Positions 51,489 through 59,959 of a stretch of DNA of 59,959 bases are shown in pieces; positions within the stretch are counted from its first letter, which is position 1, and each line of letters opens with the position of its first letter. The stretch lies in the NCBI GenBank assembly GCA_030430845.1, contig JAUIKE010000032.1:1-59959 (forward strand), written 5' to 3'. This DNA comes from Bacteroidia bacterium. Its GTDB lineage: Bacteria; Bacteroidota; Bacteroidia; Chitinophagales; Saprospiraceae. The position numbers and the translations under genes are program-made. A model generated the notes under the pieces. It made no database searches, had not been told where the DNA came from, and worked only from the letters and a program-made list of their open reading frames with translations.

Positions 51489-54400
51489 ATGTTAAGCCAT
51501 AAGCATTATTATCCTTATTTTTTGATATTCTTTTTGTTTACAATCTCTGCCTGTCAACAAAAACAGAATAGTCGCCAATTACCCGCTGAGATCAATCATT
51601 ACATTTATGGATTCACCTCGGGTACCATTTCCAAAAACAGCCCGGTCATCGTCAATTTCACACAGTCAGTTACCGATGATTTAGATACGCCTCCTGCTGC
51701 TGCCTTATTTTCCCTAAGTCCGGATGTTCAAGGCACCTTAAGCTGGGAAGATGATCGGACCCTTCGGTTTGACCCAAGCAGTTCCTTTAAGGCCGGCGAA
51801 CGCTATACCGCAACAGTAGATCTGCAAAAAATCATTTCCGGGCTACCCAAAAATGCCCGCTCCTTTGATTTTGACTTCAGTATCCGCGAACAGTTCTTTG
51901 AAGTCATTACCGTAGGCTTGCAAACCCCTAATCCACAACAACTCTCAAGCCAGGTCTTTAGTGGCAGTATCATTACGGCTGACCAGGCCAGTCCCGAAGA
52001 AGTAGAAGCAGTTTTAAGCGCCGAACAGGGAAATACCGATCTGCCTATCGAATGGGAGCACCTGGAAGGTCAGAACGAACATCGTTTTTTTGTCAAAAAT
52101 ATACAGCGTACCGATAATGCGTCTGAGGTCCAACTGAATTGGGTAGGTGAAAAAATGGGCGTCAAACTAAATGGTCAACAGAAAGTGGAAGTTCCCGCGC
52201 TGGGAGACTTTAAAGTGACGAATGTACAGTCGATCCAAAGTCCCGAACAGTATATTTCCATTCGCTTTTCCGATCCGATCAAGGAAGATCAAAACCTCAA
52301 CGGCCTGATCACCATTGGTAACAACACCGGAGACTTACGTTACCTCATTGAAGGTCAGGAGATCCGGATTTTTCCGAATAATCGTCTTGAAGGACAGCAA
52401 ACCGTTTTTGTAGATGCAGCCGTCAGAAATGCACTCAATACCCGACTAGGAAGTGAAAGCCGTTGGAATATTCTTTTCGAAGCGATCAAACCTGCTGTCC
52501 GCCTCGTTGGAACGGGTGTAATTTTGCCCAACTCAGATGGCTTGTATTTTCCATTTGAGGCGATCGGACTGACAGCAGTGGACGTTGAGATATTTAAGAT
52601 TTACCACAATAACATCCTACAGTTTTTACAATCCAACCAGCTTAGCGGTACCTCCTCCCTGTACCAGGTAGGCCGCATCGTTCTCAGAAAAAGCGTGCCG
52701 CTCCAAAGCCTGAACCCTTCCGGCCAGGCCGATAAATGGACACGCTATGCACTCGATCTCAGTCAGATGATCGAGCAAGACCCGCAGGCTATCTACCAGG
52801 TCCGCATCGGCTTCCAACCAGCCTATACCAATTTTAGCTGTTCTGAAGGAAATATTTCTGAATACAATGAACCCCTCGAGGCCAGCCTCGATAATGACGA
52901 TGAGATCATCAGTATGATGGATAGCTGGTATGGTATCGCAGGTTACTATCAAGGCTATCGCTGGACACAGAGAGAAGATCCCTGCTATACAGCCTACTAC
53001 AATTCCGATCAATTTATCCGACGCAATGTGGTGGCCTCTAACCTGGGTATCATTGCAAAAGGAAGTGATAGTAAGGATTACTTTGTGGTGGTCTCCGATT
53101 TGCGTACTACCCTGCCCCGCCCCAATGCTAAGGTTACTTTTTACGATTTCCAGCAACAATTGCTGGGAGAAACCACCACTAATGCACAGGGCGTGGCCCG
53201 AATCCAATTAAGTAAAAAGCCATTCGTAGTAAAAGCAGAACATGAAGCGGACAAGGGATATCTGCGCCTTCAGGATGGAGATGCCCTTTCTATGAGCCGC
53301 TTTGACGTCGGTGGGGCTGTTACCCAAAAAGGCTTAAAAGGATTCCTCTATGGGGAGCGAGGTGTTTGGAGGCCCGGTGATTCCATCTATCTGAATTTTA
53401 TGCTGGAAAAAGAAGATGGCCAGTTACCGGCTAATTATCCGATCAGTTTTGAAGTGATCGACCCCAGAGGTCAGGTCCAGGAGCAGTTCACCAGCTCCGA
53501 AAACAAGAATGCGCTTTACCCGCTGCATTTTAAAACGGCCTCTTCAGCGCCGACCGGCAACTGGCTGGCGCGGGTAAAAGCCGGAGGTGCCGTCTTCACT
53601 AAAACGATCAAGGTAGAAACCATCCAGCCCAATCGCCTCGCCATCGACCTGGACTTTGGCCGGGAAACCCTTCGAATGGCCGATGAGCCGCAAACCGCCA
53701 CCCTGAATGCCAAGTGGCTCCACGGCGCTCCTGCGAGTAACCTAAAGGCTAAAGTAGAGGTACAATTACAAGCGGCCAATACTACTTTTGATAAATACCC
53801 CAATTATGAATTTGATGACCCGGCTCGCCGAATAAGTACTGCTACCAAAACCATCTTTGACGGTCAGCTCGACAATACAGGTAAAGCCGGCATTCAAAAC
53901 AGCTTGTACAGCAGCAAAACAGCTCCCGGGAAATTGAGAGCGACCTTTAAAACTCGTGTATTTGAAAAAGGCGGCAACTTCAGTACCGATGTTGTCAGCA
54001 AGTCCTACCTGCCATATACAGCTTTCACGGGTGTAGCTATTCCAGAAAACAAATACGGAGAAAAACGACTGGATATTGGAAAAGAAAAAGCGATTTCATT
54101 CGTCATGCTGGATGAAAACGGCAATCCGGCAGCTAACCGAAACGTATCCATCGGGTTATATCGCGTAGAGTGGCGATGGTGGTGGGATAGCAATAACGAT
54201 AATGTGTCCAGATATAATTCCAGCTCCCATTTTAACGCTCAGCAAACCGTCAATCTGACGACCAATAGCGAAGGGGTGGCCAGTTGGAATGTCAAAGTAG
54301 ATGACTGGGGAAGATATATGGTTCGAATCTGTGACGAAGACGGAGGTCATTGCTCCGGCGACTTTTTCTACGCAGGTTATCCCTGGTATGGAGACGATGC

Positions 54401-57068
54401 TGACAACAGACAAGCAGCAGCCATGCTCAATTTTATTTCGGATAAAACGGATTACCAGGTAGGTGAAGAAGTTACCTTAAGTATACCAACCGGGGAAGCC
54501 GGTAAAGCATTGATCACACTGGAAAACGGCAGCTCGGTTTTGGACCAGTTCTGGATCGATGTAGAACAGGGAGAAACACAGTTTTCTTTTTCTGCTGATG
54601 AGCGCATGTCTCCCAATATTTATGCTCATGTATCTTTGCTGCAGCCACATGCACAAACGGATAACGATCTCCCCATCCGGATGTACGGTGTTTTGCCCAT
54701 AAAAGTGGATGATCCCGCTACGATTATCCAGCCGGTTCTGGCCATGAATGATGAATTACGGCCAGAAGAATCCTTTACCGTTCAGGTATCGGAATCAAAG
54801 GGACAGGCTATGACTTATACCTTGGCAGTCGTTGATGAAGGTTTACTGGGACTAACTCGTTTCAAAACACCCGATCCGCATGCGAGCTTTTATGCACGAG
54901 AGGCATTGGGCGTCCGCACCTGGGATGTGTACGACCAGGTACTGGGGGCCTTTGGCAGTCAAATGAACCGTATATTGAGCATAGGCGGGGATGGAGAAGC
55001 AGAGCCCCAGCCGGAAGATACCGATGCGAATCGATTTGAACCGGTGGTTATGCACCTTGGCCCATTTTTCCTCGGAAAAGGTAAAAAGGCCAAGCACGAG
55101 ATCATGATGCCTAATTATGTGGGGGCTGTCCGTACTATGGTCGTTGCTTCCAGCGCCGGAGCATATGGGAATGCGGAAAAAACTACGCCGGTACGCAAGC
55201 CTTTAATGGTGCTTGCAACACTGCCTCGGGTACTCGGTCCGGGAGAGCAACTCAAGCTTCCGGTGAATGTTTTCACTAGTACAGATAAGGTCAAAACCGT
55301 CACCATCGAAGTGACGGAATCCAGTGGCCTGGCTAAGGTCAACGGCGAAGCTTCCAAAACGATCACGATGAATCAACCGGGTCAGCAGTTGGTGGCTTTC
55401 GATATAGATGTGAATGAGAATGTAGGGGTCGCTAAGTTTTCCATACTGGCAAGGGGCGGCGGAGAAACAGCCAGCCAGGACATCGAGATCCAGGTGCGCA
55501 ACCCCAATCCATACACTACAGACATACAAGCCAAGGTCTTAGACCCTGGACAAAGCTGGAACGGCACCATCAAAGCAGTCGGCATGAACGGCACCAACGA
55601 TGGTATGCTGGAACTTTCAACTATCCCACCACTCAATCTGGAAAAACGTCTGGATTTCATACTGGAATATCCGTACGGCTGCATTGAACAAACCACCTCT
55701 TCCGGCTTCCCGCAACTCTATGTCCATCGCTTGATACAGCTGAGTGAACAACAACAACAGGAACAGAAAAATAATATCATTGCCACCATCGATCGGATCA
55801 AGCAATTCCAGACAGCACAAGGAGGCTTTGCCTACTGGCCTGGCGGCGACCGCCCTAATCACTGGGGAACCAACTATGCCGGTCACTTCCTGCTGGAAGC
55901 TAAAGCAAATGGCTACACCGTACCGGTAAGCCTCCTCAATAAATGGGCTGATTTTCAGAAAAAGGCAGCCCGCCTCTGGCGTAGTGATATGGAAGAATAT
56001 GGTTTTTACAGCAGCCAAAGCAATCAACTCAATCAGGCCTACCGCCTATTCACTTTAGCGGTAGCCGGCAAGCCGGAACTTTCTGCCATGAACCGCATGC
56101 TGGAAATGGAAAATCTCTCGATCCAGGCTCAATGGAGGCTAGCGGCTTCCTATGCCACCATTGGAAAAACAGAGATCGCCCAACGCATTGTTGATGGCCT
56201 GACTACCAATATCGAGGATTATCGAGAGTTGGGAAGTACCTACGGCTCGGCTGTACGTGACCAGGCCATGATTCTGGAGACGCTTTTGCTCCTGGGCAAT
56301 CGCGAGCAGGCTGCGAATACTGTCCGGTATATTTCAGACCGGATGTCCTCCAGATCCTGGTACAGTACTCAGACGACGGCCTATTCTCTCATGGCTGTCT
56401 GCAAATTCATCGGGGATGGCGATGCCCTCGAGCCGATGCGTTTTGCCTATCAGGTAGGAAGTGATGCAATGAAGGACGGAGGCTCTTCTGAATATCCGCT
56501 CATGCAGATCGTTATGCCCGTCGAGCGAAGAAATGGCGAACAAATAAGCTTACGCAATGAAGGCAGCGCTCCCCTGTTCATTCGCCTCATCCAGCGCGGC
56601 CAACCTTTGACCGGCCAGGAAACTGCCGCATCTAACGACTTAAGGATCGCGGTGGCCTATAAAAATGCGAATGGCAGCAATTTAGATCCCGGTAGTATTC
56701 CTCAAGGCACGGATTTTTACGCAGAAGTAAAAGTAACGCATCCCGGTACCCGGCCTTTCCTGTTTGAAGAAATGGTCATACAACAGATCTTCCCTTCCGG
56801 CTGGGAGATCACCAATACGCGTATGGATAATTTCCAAAGTGTACAGGAAGGTGATCAGGCAGAGTATAAAGATATCAGAGACGATCGGGTGAGTACATTC
56901 TTTGATATTCGTCAAAATACCACACGTACCTACCGGGTGCAGTTAAATGCAGCTTATCAGGGGCGCTATTACCTGCCGGCTGTGTCTTGTGAAGCCATGT
57001 ACGACAATACGATCAATGCTAGAAGACCGGGGCAATGGGTGAATGTCTTGCCTCCTAATTCGATTTAG
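51489..57068 (+). CDS. Alpha-2-macroglobulin family lipoprotein with thioester motif
   Basis: 1859 residues from MLSHKHYYPYF; the frame opens ten codons earlier. The lipobox is FTISAC (Cys about 22), so it is a lipoprotein. Blocks: macroglobulin domains including GERGVWRPGDSIYLNFMLEKE, the A2M domain with LGPFFLGKGKKAKHEIMMPNYVGA, and the thioester motif YGCIEQTTS with Cys about 1398 and Gln 1401, followed by alpha/alpha toroid repeats (QTAQGGFAYWPGGD) and a C-terminal domain. Such proteins trap attacking proteases at the cell surface or periplasm. The usual PBP1C gene is not next to it. The protein is intact throughout. Confidence 0.93.
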   Translation: MLSHKHYYPYFLIFFLFTISACQQKQNSRQLPAEINHYIYGFTSGTISKNSPVIVNFTQSVTDDLDTPPAAALFSLSPDVQGTLSWEDDRTLRFDPSSSFKAGERYTATVDLQKIISGLPKNARSFDFDFSIREQFFEVITVGLQTPNPQQLSSQVFSGSIITADQASPEEVEAVLSAEQGNTDLPIEWEHLEGQNEHRFFVKNIQRTDNASEVQLNWVGEKMGVKLNGQQKVEVPALGDFKVTNVQSIQSPEQYISIRFSDPIKEDQNLNGLITIGNNTGDLRYLIEGQEIRIFPNNRLEGQQTVFVDAAVRNALNTRLGSESRWNILFEAIKPAVRLVGTGVILPNSDGLYFPFEAIGLTAVDVEIFKIYHNNILQFLQSNQLSGTSSLYQVGRIVLRKSVPLQSLNPSGQADKWTRYALDLSQMIEQDPQAIYQVRIGFQPAYTNFSCSEGNISEYNEPLEASLDNDDEIISMMDSWYGIAGYYQGYRWTQREDPCYTAYYNSDQFIRRNVVASNLGIIAKGSDSKDYFVVVSDLRTTLPRPNAKVTFYDFQQQLLGETTTNAQGVARIQLSKKPFVVKAEHEADKGYLRLQDGDALSMSRFDVGGAVTQKGLKGFLYGERGVWRPGDSIYLNFMLEKEDGQLPANYPISFEVIDPRGQVQEQFTSSENKNALYPLHFKTASSAPTGNWLARVKAGGAVFTKTIKVETIQPNRLAIDLDFGRETLRMADEPQTATLNAKWLHGAPASNLKAKVEVQLQAANTTFDKYPNYEFDDPARRISTATKTIFDGQLDNTGKAGIQNSLYSSKTAPGKLRATFKTRVFEKGGNFSTDVVSKSYLPYTAFTGVAIPENKYGEKRLDIGKEKAISFVMLDENGNPAANRNVSIGLYRVEWRWWWDSNNDNVSRYNSSSHFNAQQTVNLTTNSEGVASWNVKVDDWGRYMVRICDEDGGHCSGDFFYAGYPWYGDDADNRQAAAMLNFISDKTDYQVGEEVTLSIPTGEAGKALITLENGSSVLDQFWIDVEQGETQFSFSADERMSPNIYAHVSLLQPHAQTDNDLPIRMYGVLPIKVDDPATIIQPVLAMNDELRPEESFTVQVSESKGQAMTYTLAVVDEGLLGLTRFKTPDPHASFYAREALGVRTWDVYDQVLGAFGSQMNRILSIGGDGEAEPQPEDTDANRFEPVVMHLGPFFLGKGKKAKHEIMMPNYVGAVRTMVVASSAGAYGNAEKTTPVRKPLMVLATLPRVLGPGEQLKLPVNVFTSTDKVKTVTIEVTESSGLAKVNGEASKTITMNQPGQQLVAFDIDVNENVGVAKFSILARGGGETASQDIEIQVRNPNPYTTDIQAKVLDPGQSWNGTIKAVGMNGTNDGMLELSTIPPLNLEKRLDFILEYPYGCIEQTTSSGFPQLYVHRLIQLSEQQQQEQKNNIIATIDRIKQFQTAQGGFAYWPGGDRPNHWGTNYAGHFLLEAKANGYTVPVSLLNKWADFQKKAARLWRSDMEEYGFYSSQSNQLNQAYRLFTLAVAGKPELSAMNRMLEMENLSIQAQWRLAASYATIGKTEIAQRIVDGLTTNIEDYRELGSTYGSAVRDQAMILETLLLLGNREQAANTVRYISDRMSSRSWYSTQTTAYSLMAVCKFIGDGDALEPMRFAYQVGSDAMKDGGSSEYPLMQIVMPVERRNGEQISLRNEGSAPLFIRLIQRGQPLTGQETAASNDLRIAVAYKNANGSNLDPGSIPQGTDFYAEVKVTHPGTRPFLFEEMVIQQIFPSGWEITNTRMDNFQSVQEGDQAEYKDIRDDRVSTFFDIRQNTTRTYRVQLNAAYQGRYYLPAVSCEAMYDNTINARRPGQWVNVLPPNSI

Positions 57069-57075
57069 AAAAAAG

Positions 57076-57119
57076 TGAGCTTTCAAAAAAAAGGCTATGC
57101 CCTTTTTTTTGAAAGCTCA
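57076..57119 (+). terminator. Hairpin after the alpha-2-macroglobulin gene
   Basis: An 18-bp stem (TGAGCTTTC plus eight A, GG, with its complement) closing on CTATGC, just after the stop at 57068. The eight T of the second arm are inside the stem. Confidence 0.65.
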
Positions 57120-57155
57120 TCCATTGGTCACTACCGTTCGTGGTAGTCTCTGCTC

Positions 57156-57194
57156 AAAGACAGGGAGGTCGCTCAAGGCGACCTCCCTGTCTTT
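57156..57194. terminator. Terminator between convergent genes
   Basis: A 17-bp stem (AAAGACAGGGAGGTCGC at 57156-57172 with 57178-57194) with loop TCAAG, followed by TTTATT on the plus strand. It ends on the first base of the minus-strand stop codon of the hydrolase. Confidence 0.75.
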
Positions 57195-58975
57195 TATTCC
57201 TTTCGCTGCGCTGTAAACGTTCCATTCGGCTGAATGGATGACAAGCTTTCCGCTTTGTCGGCTCCATCCTTAATGGTAAACTTAGCTCGGAAGCCTTCCA
57301 ACTGGTCTAGCTTGAACTCATGCTCGCCGATCGGCACCAATTTGTATTCAGGCTGGCCGGGGACGAACATCCGCAGGTAATCTTCTTTTACATATATTCT
57401 GATAACTACCTGGCCCATCAGGTCGTAATCTCCTACGTATTTTTCGAGGGCATCTTTTTCCACTGCTACTTCCTTCACCTTTTTTTCAAAAACAATAGGT
57501 GAATCAGGAAGGGCCTGCTCCAAGGGCGCTTCCATGCTTTTTATTTTTCCATCCATTCCAGTATTAAAGCTGATCTTTAAATTGCCGGTAGGGAATTCTA
57601 ACTCGAAGATATCGTAATGATAATGACTAAGAGGGAAATCTCCTGCATAAGTAATAGCCGCTAATTTTCCGTCTTCTTCTTTCACTTCAATTTCTCCGTA
57701 AGCCGGATGAGTGTATTTACCTGCATAGGCAGTCAGCTCATGAGAAGCCTTAGTCCCCTCTACCCTATTTTGGTCTTCTTCTTTGCTTGCTTTTTCAGCC
57801 CTCTCCATGGCCTTTTTGACTTGTTCCAAACGCTTGCTGTTCCAATCGATCATATCCTTGCCGGTCATAAAGTCAGCGATCGCCTCCCGGATCACACTAG
57901 TAGCTCCGGTACCATTCTTGTTTGTCAAGATCACCATACCTATAGAGTCCATGGGCATAAAGGCGACCATGGCAGAAAATCCGTCGATGTTTCCTCCGTG
58001 CTGAAGCAGCAGATCGCCGCGATAAGAGGTGATGAACCAACCCAAACCGTAGTTAGTGTAGGAGAATTCTTCAGAGGCATTGCCCGGAACAATGGAATGA
58101 GGACGATGAGATTGCTTCAGAGAAGCCTTACCGATTACTTCTTCTCCATTAAATGTTCCGCCGGACACATGCATTTTCACCCAGTTGGCCATTTCATTCA
58201 CACTGGCGTTGATGGAGCCGGCCGGGCCGATGGCATCAATGTTACGAAAATCCATTTTTTTCAGCTTTTCTTCTTCTTCGTTGTATGGAAGTGCATGGTC
58301 CTTGGCCTTTTTCATGGCATTCACTGAAAAGTTAGCCGATTTCATGTCTAGAGGTTTAAAAAAGTTTTCCTCCACAAAAGTCTCCCAGCTTTTTCCAGAA
58401 ACTTCTTCGATGAGTACGCCGGCGGTCATGTACATCAGGTTCTGGTATTGCCAGGCACCTCGGAAGCTATGAGTTGGTTCCAGATGCTTCAGGACCTTGT
58501 ACAGATCTTTCCGGCCTTTAGGCGAACCGTACCAGACCAGGTCGTGACGAGGCAGTCCGGAAACATGGCTGAGCAAGTCCCTAGCTGTCATTTTTTTCGT
58601 AGCATATTCGTCATGTAGCTGGAAATCCGGCAAATAAGTAATCACCGGTTCGTCCAGGTCAATCTTTCCCTGGTCGGCAAGCAGACAGACACTCGCCGCC
58701 GTGAAAGCTTTGGAGGATGAGCCGATGGCAAAAAGTGTGTTCGGCGTCACTTTTCGCTCATTTTCCAGATCGGCAAAGCCAAAGCCTTTGGCATGCACCA
58801 CCTGATCTTTTTCAATAATGGCCACGCCAATACCCGGAACTTTCCAGTCCTCTCTAGTTTTTTCGATATATTCGTCTAATTTTTTAAAATCCCTTTCTTC
58901 CTGGGCAAAGGAAAAATGCCCAATAATGAAGGAAAGGAAAAATAGCAGCATTGTTTTTCTTAAAAGGTTTTTCAT
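57194..58975 (-). CDS. Secreted serine hydrolase, class C beta-lactamase family
   Basis: 594 residues from MKNLLRKTML, with a signal peptide to about 24 (FSFAQ). The penicillin-binding fold motifs are S86-x-x-K89 in FAIGSSSKAFTAAS, Y-x-N in EFSYTNYGLGWF, and HGG in LLQHGGNIDGFSA. A DUF3471-like domain and a lipocalin-like C-terminal half follow (about 420-594: YAGKYTHPAYGEIEV, KYVGDYDLMGQVV). Family members include peptidases, esterases and D-aminopeptidases; resistance is not implied. The start lies 72 bp from the divergent barrel lipoprotein. Confidence 0.9.
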   Translation of the reverse strand: MKNLLRKTMLLFFLSFIIGHFSFAQEERDFKKLDEYIEKTREDWKVPGIGVAIIEKDQVVHAKGFGFADLENERKVTPNTLFAIGSSSKAFTAASVCLLADQGKIDLDEPVITYLPDFQLHDEYATKKMTARDLLSHVSGLPRHDLVWYGSPKGRKDLYKVLKHLEPTHSFRGAWQYQNLMYMTAGVLIEEVSGKSWETFVEENFFKPLDMKSANFSVNAMKKAKDHALPYNEEEEKLKKMDFRNIDAIGPAGSINASVNEMANWVKMHVSGGTFNGEEVIGKASLKQSHRPHSIVPGNASEEFSYTNYGLGWFITSYRGDLLLQHGGNIDGFSAMVAFMPMDSIGMVILTNKNGTGATSVIREAIADFMTGKDMIDWNSKRLEQVKKAMERAEKASKEEDQNRVEGTKASHELTAYAGKYTHPAYGEIEVKEEDGKLAAITYAGDFPLSHYHYDIFELEFPTGNLKISFNTGMDGKIKSMEAPLEQALPDSPIVFEKKVKEVAVEKDALEKYVGDYDLMGQVVIRIYVKEDYLRMFVPGQPEYKLVPIGEHEFKLDQLEGFRAKFTIKDGADKAESLSSIQPNGTFTAQRKE

Positions 58976-59046
58976 CAGCAAAGGTTTTTGATTCACTTTC
59001 AATGATACCAAATTATGAGGGGAGAAAATCCTTTTTCGTAATCAAA

Positions 59047-59733
59047 ATGGATTTTCTTTCGACAAGAAGGGCGTTTGCTTGGATAAAAAAATGGTGGTGT
59101 TTTTTATACAGTCATTATTCTCTTTTTGGGGCGGGTCTACTGTGTTGCCTAATGACTTCTTGCTTCACACCCGTCAACACCCATTTTGAACGGGCCGCCT
59201 CTTTAGAAAAAGGTCAGATTGAGGTAATGGGCAGTGCCGCGGGAAATTACGTCATCAATCAGGATCGCTTCGGCACCACCAACCTGGGTCTTCGCTTCGG
59301 GTACGGGCTCAACTCCAGGACTGATCTTAAGCTTTTTTACCGCATGCAGCTGAACGATGACGAAAACCTGAGCATCCAGCATTTTGCTTTTTACCCTAAG
59401 TTCAGTTTTTTGTCAAACACCCTGGCTGTACAACCAATGCTTGGCGCTTATATTTTTGGCGGAACAGGAGGGTCGGAAGTAACCTTTGTCCTGAGTCCCA
59501 GAGTAATTTATTCACTTCCCATCTCAGAGTCCGCTGAGTTAAGCCTGAGCTCCAAACTGGATTTTTTCCTGGATGGCAATGATAATAACCTCTGGGGGTT
59601 TAACATCGGCAGCTGTTTTTTCTCCAAAAACCGAACCTCCAGTCTGCGGCCGGAATTAGGTATACTGGTACTGCCTGGCGAGACCCCTGCTCTTTGGACT
59701 TTTGGTGTGGGTTATGTAAGAATTTTGGATTGA
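59047..59733 (+). CDS. Barrel-like lipoprotein of unknown function
   Basis: 228 residues from the ATG at 59047; the frame is open upstream into the divergent gene's start, which is less likely to be coding. A signal with a possible lipobox LMTSC (Cys about 32) is followed by beta-strands typical of a small outer-membrane barrel: GQIEVMGSAAGNYVIN, NLGLRFGYGLNSRTDLKLFYRM (part), ALWTFGVGYVRILD at the end. No named family. It is divergent from the serine hydrolase. Confidence 0.7.
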   Translation: MDFLSTRRAFAWIKKWWCFLYSHYSLFGAGLLCCLMTSCFTPVNTHFERAASLEKGQIEVMGSAAGNYVINQDRFGTTNLGLRFGYGLNSRTDLKLFYRMQLNDDENLSIQHFAFYPKFSFLSNTLAVQPMLGAYIFGGTGGSEVTFVLSPRVIYSLPISESAELSLSSKLDFFLDGNDNNLWGFNIGSCFFSKNRTSSLRPELGILVLPGETPALWTFGVGYVRILD

Positions 59734-59781
59734 AAACGTTTTAAAAAAAGTTTCGCACTTTTGAAAAAATATTTATTGTGC

Positions 59782-59893
59782 CGCTGCGCTGCAGCTCTAT
59801 TTGACCCCCATCTTTCTACCTACGGTTGACACCGTAGGCAAGAAGCTGTCACCGCTTCGCGGTTTATGGGACTTGCCTAATAGCCGCTTTGCG
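59782..59893. repeat. Second, truncated copy of the 37731-37950 element
   Basis: Bases 59789-59893 match 37756-37860 with about ten differences in 105. The outer part of the terminal repeat is mostly missing on the left (only CGCTGCG remains) and the right terminal repeat is not seen. The hairpins CCTACGGT / ACCGTAGG and ACCGCTTCGCGGT are conserved. No gene is seen in 59734-59959. Confidence 0.75.
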
Positions 59894-59959
59894 CATAGGC
59901 ATCAAGATAAAAAAACGTAATATAAAAAAAGCTGTTTGGCAGCTTAATATAAAAATCGT

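Noticed and set aside
52626..53207. Long minus-strand frame (193 codons) inside the alpha-2-macroglobulin gene
   Set aside because: It lies opposite a clearly real gene in continuous frame, and its hydrophobic, Ile/Gly-rich translation is typical of antisense shadows.

Overview
The window looks like chromosome from a member of Bacteroidota, most likely the Saprospiria (Lewinella/Haliscomenobacter-like); the genus-level guess is inference. Direct signs are a type IX secretion (T9SS) C-terminal sorting domain (1311-3797), a PorV2-type T9SS-associated barrel (49244-50326), many signal-peptide or lipobox proteins with beta-barrel ends, few Shine-Dalgarno sequences, and promoter-like sites of the Bacteroidetes sigma-A type (TTTG, 19-20 nt, TAnnTTTG). 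I saw no rRNA, tRNA or CRISPR array.

Layout. 1-1310: tail of a transposase abutting a fructosamine-kinase gene that has lost its 5' part, then three tandem minus-strand units of a conserved 21-mer plus hairpin. 1311-10099: T9SS-exported repeat protein, an alpha-helical protein of unknown function, a membrane-anchored endonuclease/phosphatase-fold protein, dapB and mutS. 10523-16614: ferredoxin, fhs with a small membrane protein, a class V aminotransferase with a small zinc-ribbon-like membrane protein, and an ECF sigma factor with a partner that joins an anti-sigma-like start to a beta-barrel-like end. 16852-24790: secreted CBM48-esterase, pgi, CDF metal transporter, tandem universal stress protein, GT39 glycosyltransferase and a DUF3298-like lipoprotein.

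24994-41059 is the most coherent block, a short-chain fatty acid (acetate/propionate) uptake and activation island. Divergent to its plus-strand arm are a cNMP-CBS-nucleotidyltransferase (DUF294) protein and a DEDDh exonuclease. The plus-strand arm runs ArsR-type regulator, porin-like outer membrane protein, DUF4212 small subunit, Na+/solute symporter, small membrane protein, symporter-fused sensor kinase, response regulator, acetyl-CoA synthetase, propionyl-CoA synthetase and a protein with kinase-like motifs that I cannot assign to a family. Together they can bring acetate across both membranes, sense it, convert it to acyl-CoA, and probably tune that flux.

41084-59733: small outer membrane protein, PspA-like coiled-coil membrane protein, GT2 / aldo-keto reductase / FAD oxidoreductase group, arginine deiminase-like / thioesterase / BrkB group, PorV2, Lon-N-domain protein, a very large alpha-2-macroglobulin lipoprotein with intact thioester motif, a class C beta-lactamase-like hydrolase and a barrel lipoprotein.

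The intergenic DNA is unusual. It holds many long near-perfect palindromes, several between divergent genes where they cannot be ordinary terminators; a 220-bp element with 35-bp perfect terminal inverted repeats, whose internal 105 nt recur at the right edge of the window; and two 30-bp palindromes that differ only by two compensated base pairs.
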